Assembly (NCBI GenBank): GCA_030248295.1
Contig: JASANH010000055.1
Span: 248,001-312,000 of the forward strand
From: Mesodorylaimus sp. YZB2_4
Taxonomy: Eukaryota > Nematoda > Enoplea > Dorylaimida > Dorylaimidae
DNA length: 64,000 bases
Reading direction: 5' to 3'
Part shown: positions 60,801 through 64,000 of the stretch, one piece after another
Layout of the letters: every line of letters starts with the position of its first letter
Numbering within the stretch: position 1 is the stretch's first letter
The notes under the pieces: model-generated
The model's database searches: none
The model's input: the letters and a program-made list of their open reading frames with translations, nothing else
What the model was told of the DNA's origin: nothing
Translations under genes and position numbers: made by a program

Positions 60801-63257
60801 AACAGAATTGGCATTTTTTCACTTTAGTCCACGATCATTCTTCTTATTCCTTTTACCACCGTAAGCATCATGCCACAGAAAAAATTTGGATCCTCGCATG
60901 ACAATTTCGATGTGTTAATTTTCAGAATCATACTAGAAGCGGCTTATTCATTGAAAGATCGAGCCTTCGCCGAAAATTTGGGCACAATCGTTTTGTACGC
61001 AGTTGTGGTACACTTTAGGACACTTTGCCATGAAGAAAGGAAAGCAAGAAATTTGTTTCAGGGAACTATTCTAAATGTGTTCATCGTCGGCCCAACCTTA
61101 TTCGGGTTTTATCTGGCTGGTTTCATGGGAGACTCGATGACACTCAATTTCCTCGAATGCCTTATTTTTAGTGCTATAATCGCTGCTGTTGATCCAGTTG
61201 CAGTGAGTCAAATATAATTTTAGGAGGTTTTTCTCATAAAATTGGAAATTTTTAAGGTGCTTGCTATTTTCGAGGAAATTGGTGTCAACAAAATGTTATA
61301 TTTTATGGTTTTCGGAGAGAGTTTGTTCAATGGTGAGAAAATTTCAGTGGCTACTCGTACTGATGCTGTATGTGAATCTGGAATACAAAAATGTCTGTTC
61401 AAGTTCAGGGTGTCAGCTGCATCTTCGACGAGTTCTTACAAAGTTTCAGGCTCCCCAGCCAGTTTTAAATTTTTGCGGGAATTCAAATCAGTGTGAATTT
61501 TAATGCTTGATGCTTTACTTGGTACATTAGTCGAGCTGGATACTTCTTACAATTTCAGATGCTGTGACTGTGGTTCTCTACAATATGGTCCTATCATTTA
61601 TGCAAATTGACCAATTGGGTGTTCGCGAATTCGGTCTTGGTTTCGCTGCCTTTTTATGCGTCAGCCTTGGCGGAATGGCAATCGGAACGTTTTATGGTTT
61701 TATGACAGCCCTGGCCACAAAATACTCAACTAAATTGAGAGGTAAAGTTTATAAAAGGTGATAAAATATTTTTTTAATTGATCATAACTTTAGTTCTGGA
61801 ACCCGCTATCATTTATGGGGTGGCGTATTTGTCATATATTTCGGCTGAACTATTCCATTTTTCTGGAATAATAAGGTGCAAAGTTTTACAAACTCACTCG
61901 TGCAAAATGCAACATAACTTGATTTTAGCATCATTTGTTGTGGCCTTATTCAATCATATTATGCGGCTGAGAATATATCCTCAAAGTCGTTTATCACCGT
62001 ATTTCATTTTAGCAAAGTGATGAGGTGAGATAAATTTAATCATATTTTTTTACGTTAGAGATGAAAAATGTGTAGACCAGTGGAGTATCAGGCATCACAT
62101 GTACAAGAAATGACAAAGAACATGCAGTGTGGTTAGTTTTTCTATTCCTGCGCGCATCACAGCCAATTCAGCAGTTACTTGAGTAGTAACTATGTGTAGC
62201 CTTACGCACTAGTAATATGCATCGTTTAGTATGTTTACCTCTAACTGTGGCGTGCTGAAAATGACGTGAGCATACGAGTACATGTGCATGTATATGGTAT
62301 TATATGTATTATACATATATCACAATATATGTATAATATATAGTATATTCTACATATATTTAAATATACATTATTATATGTGCATATAATACTTATTATA
62401 AATATATAAACATATATATGTATATATATATACATACACACACGGAATCAAGATCTTTGTATGAAGAGACGCTGTACATTGCACAAAACTTGACCTTTGA
62501 GCGGGAATCGAATGCTCACCTGATATTCACCTTGAGGCTAAGGCAGGTTTTGTGTGCATATGCATATCTACTACCAGTTATGAGTCTCTTTCCAACGACA
62601 GCTGACACGCCCGCATTGGATATGTGCGTGACATATAAAGTGGATGTCAACGCGTACACATAGAATTAGGGATAATTTGTATATCTTAGAGTTATATCAT
62701 GTGCCTGGTATATCTTCTTGTCGTCACGTTCTTACAATACATATTTGTCTATTTTGCAAAGCATAACAAATTTATGCCATTCTAGCAGCATAGCGGAATC
62801 GCTTATTTTCATCATCCTTGGTGTTATGCTTGTCAACGAATATAAATCCTGGGCAAACTTCAACGTCGGATTCTCTTTAATTGCCGTCTTCTTGTGTATT
62901 CTTTCGCGGTTTGCCGGTAAGTACAGTGTAGCAGTAGGACAGTGAGCTATATTGTGGGTAAGACTTGGACGGCTTGGGATGATTTTAAAATTTCCATCCA
63001 TTTTAAACTCGTATTTTCGACAAAAATAGTTTTTCCCCTGATCTGCTCCCTGCTGGCAATAATTCACAAGCTTATCGTGAATCCATCCTCTTAGAGCAGG
63101 GGTGGAGCAGGAAAATTCCCCTTCCTCCCATGCCCATTCGCGATAACCAACAAAGAATGGTTTCCGACAATTTCTAGTGGTGTTCTTTCTGGCGTACATT
63201 GTGAACAGCGTGGTCGTCAGCGTGAGAAAAATCCGACGCCAAGAACAGTTTATTATG
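57811..63257 (+). CDS. SLC9A: SLC9 Na+/H+ exchanger, 3' part outside window
   Basis: Plasma-membrane-type Na+/H+ antiporter of the CPA1 family. Exons are 57811-58063, 59290-59335, 60744-60860, 60926-61007, 61062-61202, 61257-61332, 61559-61741, 61794-61875, 61929-62024, 62786-62916 and 63178-63257, in phase. A hydrophobic leader (MNSYRIISLISIFLSL) is followed by a loop with NST, NMS and NYS glycosylation sites. Family marks are IPESCLLI, the amiloride-region FFLFLLPPIIL, NLGTIVLYAVVGT, AAVDPVAVLAIFEE and FGESLFNDAVTVVLY (catalytic Asp pair retained), and AELFHFSG. The last exon ends RRQEQFIM just before the expected YGGLRG block, so at least TM10 onward and the regulatory tail are missing. 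Similarity is closest to the NHE1-3/5 group. Confidence 0.94.
62259..62445. repeat. AT-rich TATA/TACA microsatellite in an exchanger intron
   Basis: Alternating TATATG, TATTATA and TACACACACAC sequence, about 180 bases, likely slippage-prone and cruciform-forming. No function is inferred. Confidence 0.8.
62497..62545 (-). repeat. tRNA-related SINE fragment
   Basis: TTTGAGCGGGAATCGAATGCTC carries the same inverted B-box half as the copies at 16064, 38238 and 46508. It directly follows the AT-rich tract in the same intron. Confidence 0.4.
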
Positions 63258-64000
63258 GTAAGTGGGTACTCCTGTTTGTCGAAAGTGCTAGACGTCAGTC
63301 CAGTCCAGGCAGTGGCTAAACCTACGAAATTCAAAGTTTGCTCACACCTGGGCCATTTATGTATGGGATAATGTACGTCCACTGGCCTCTAATTGGAGGC
63401 AGAAAGTGACTATAGCCCTCGGTATAACTCCCATTGCAGTTTCGACACTGCATTGTGCCTGCTTACACATCAAGACAGCAACAGAAGGCGCCACGGGTTC
63501 TATACAGGCTGACGTGGTGTGGATAGCTCGAATCTTCCCAGCATATAATGTCGCAGAATAGAGACTTACTCTTATGATGGCGTGTACAAATAAGGTCTGA
63601 CTAATGGAGTACTGGCAGCAAGATGGGGTATTTACATTGTCGCAGCATTTTCTAAATTTGAATTATTCATGATAAAACTCTCGCTCGCAACATGTCAAAA
63701 ATAGTCTTCCTTTTTCGTCACACGTGACAACCACTGCCAGCGATTGCACTCGGTCTCTCTTGATCCATTATCTTTTGCTCAAGACAAACCTGTTTCGAAA
63801 TTATTTCCTCGCTATCCACGAAAGAATGTGAAGCGCCTAAAATTTTGTCGGACGACACAAATAGACAGGGAGAGACTGACTTACTGACATGGATCGCCAG
63901 TTATAGAGGAACAGCCAGCCGCTAAAACTAAAGGGGCGTTGTCTGTCTCTGTTCTTCCCTCACCTCGCTGACACGAGTCTGTCGTGGGGATGGAGAGGCC
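63258..64000. other. Intron of the exchanger gene
   Basis: No exon encoding the expected YGGLRGA motif is visible before the window ends, so this is taken as intron. No repeats or RNA genes are recognised in it. Confidence 0.55.

Noticed and set aside
1-64000. CRISPR arrays, prokaryotic operons or rRNA genes
   Set aside because: None were seen. The spliced genes and the repeat types mark this as animal nuclear DNA.

Overview
This is a window of animal nuclear DNA. The genes are split by GT..AG introns, and they include a p53-family gene with DNA-binding and tetramerisation domains, a TRAPP subunit, an Nramp metal transporter, a heteromeric amino-acid transporter light chain, a PLAT-domain protein and an Na+/H+ exchanger. 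Transposons are abundant, and the many G/C homopolymers and compact introns fit an invertebrate. I cannot assign a phylum from sequence alone. Exons below were joined by hand from splice signals, reading phase and remembered family sequences.

Layout. 1-12.6 kb is gene-poor, with inverted-repeat elements, tRNA-like SINE fragments and one doubtful exon. 12.6-25.1 kb (minus) is a cohesin-regulator PDS5 homologue of at least 20 exons whose reading frame starts about 260 residues later than vertebrate PDS5. 25.15-28.48 kb is an 8-bp-TSD (hAT-like) transposon with a decayed Harbinger element nested inside it, sitting between the head-to-head PDS5 and TRAPPC6 genes. 28.95-30.16 kb (plus) is TRAPPC6. 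31.1-37.6 kb (minus) is a complete Nramp/SLC11 gene. 38.7-48.6 kb (plus) is a nine-exon p53 gene of about 560 residues, with a recognisable MDM2-binding-type motif and no SAM domain. It converges on an eight-exon SLC7 light-chain gene (48.9-52.5 kb, minus). 54.3-55.0 kb (minus) is a PLAT-domain gene. 57.8 kb to the right part of the window (plus) is an SLC9 Na+/H+ exchanger whose 3' exons lie outside.

The genes do not form a pathway. PDS5 and p53 are nuclear, acting in chromosome cohesion and stress response. TRAPPC6 works in Golgi traffic. The three transporters move divalent metal, amino acids and Na+/H+. The most interesting points are the p53 gene (conserved intron positions, W at the R282 position, V in place of the MDM2-contact W), the short PDS5, a family of strongly folded short elements with CCTGGYAGG ends, several foldback hairpins inside introns, and two copies of one transposon that differ by dense micro-deletions.
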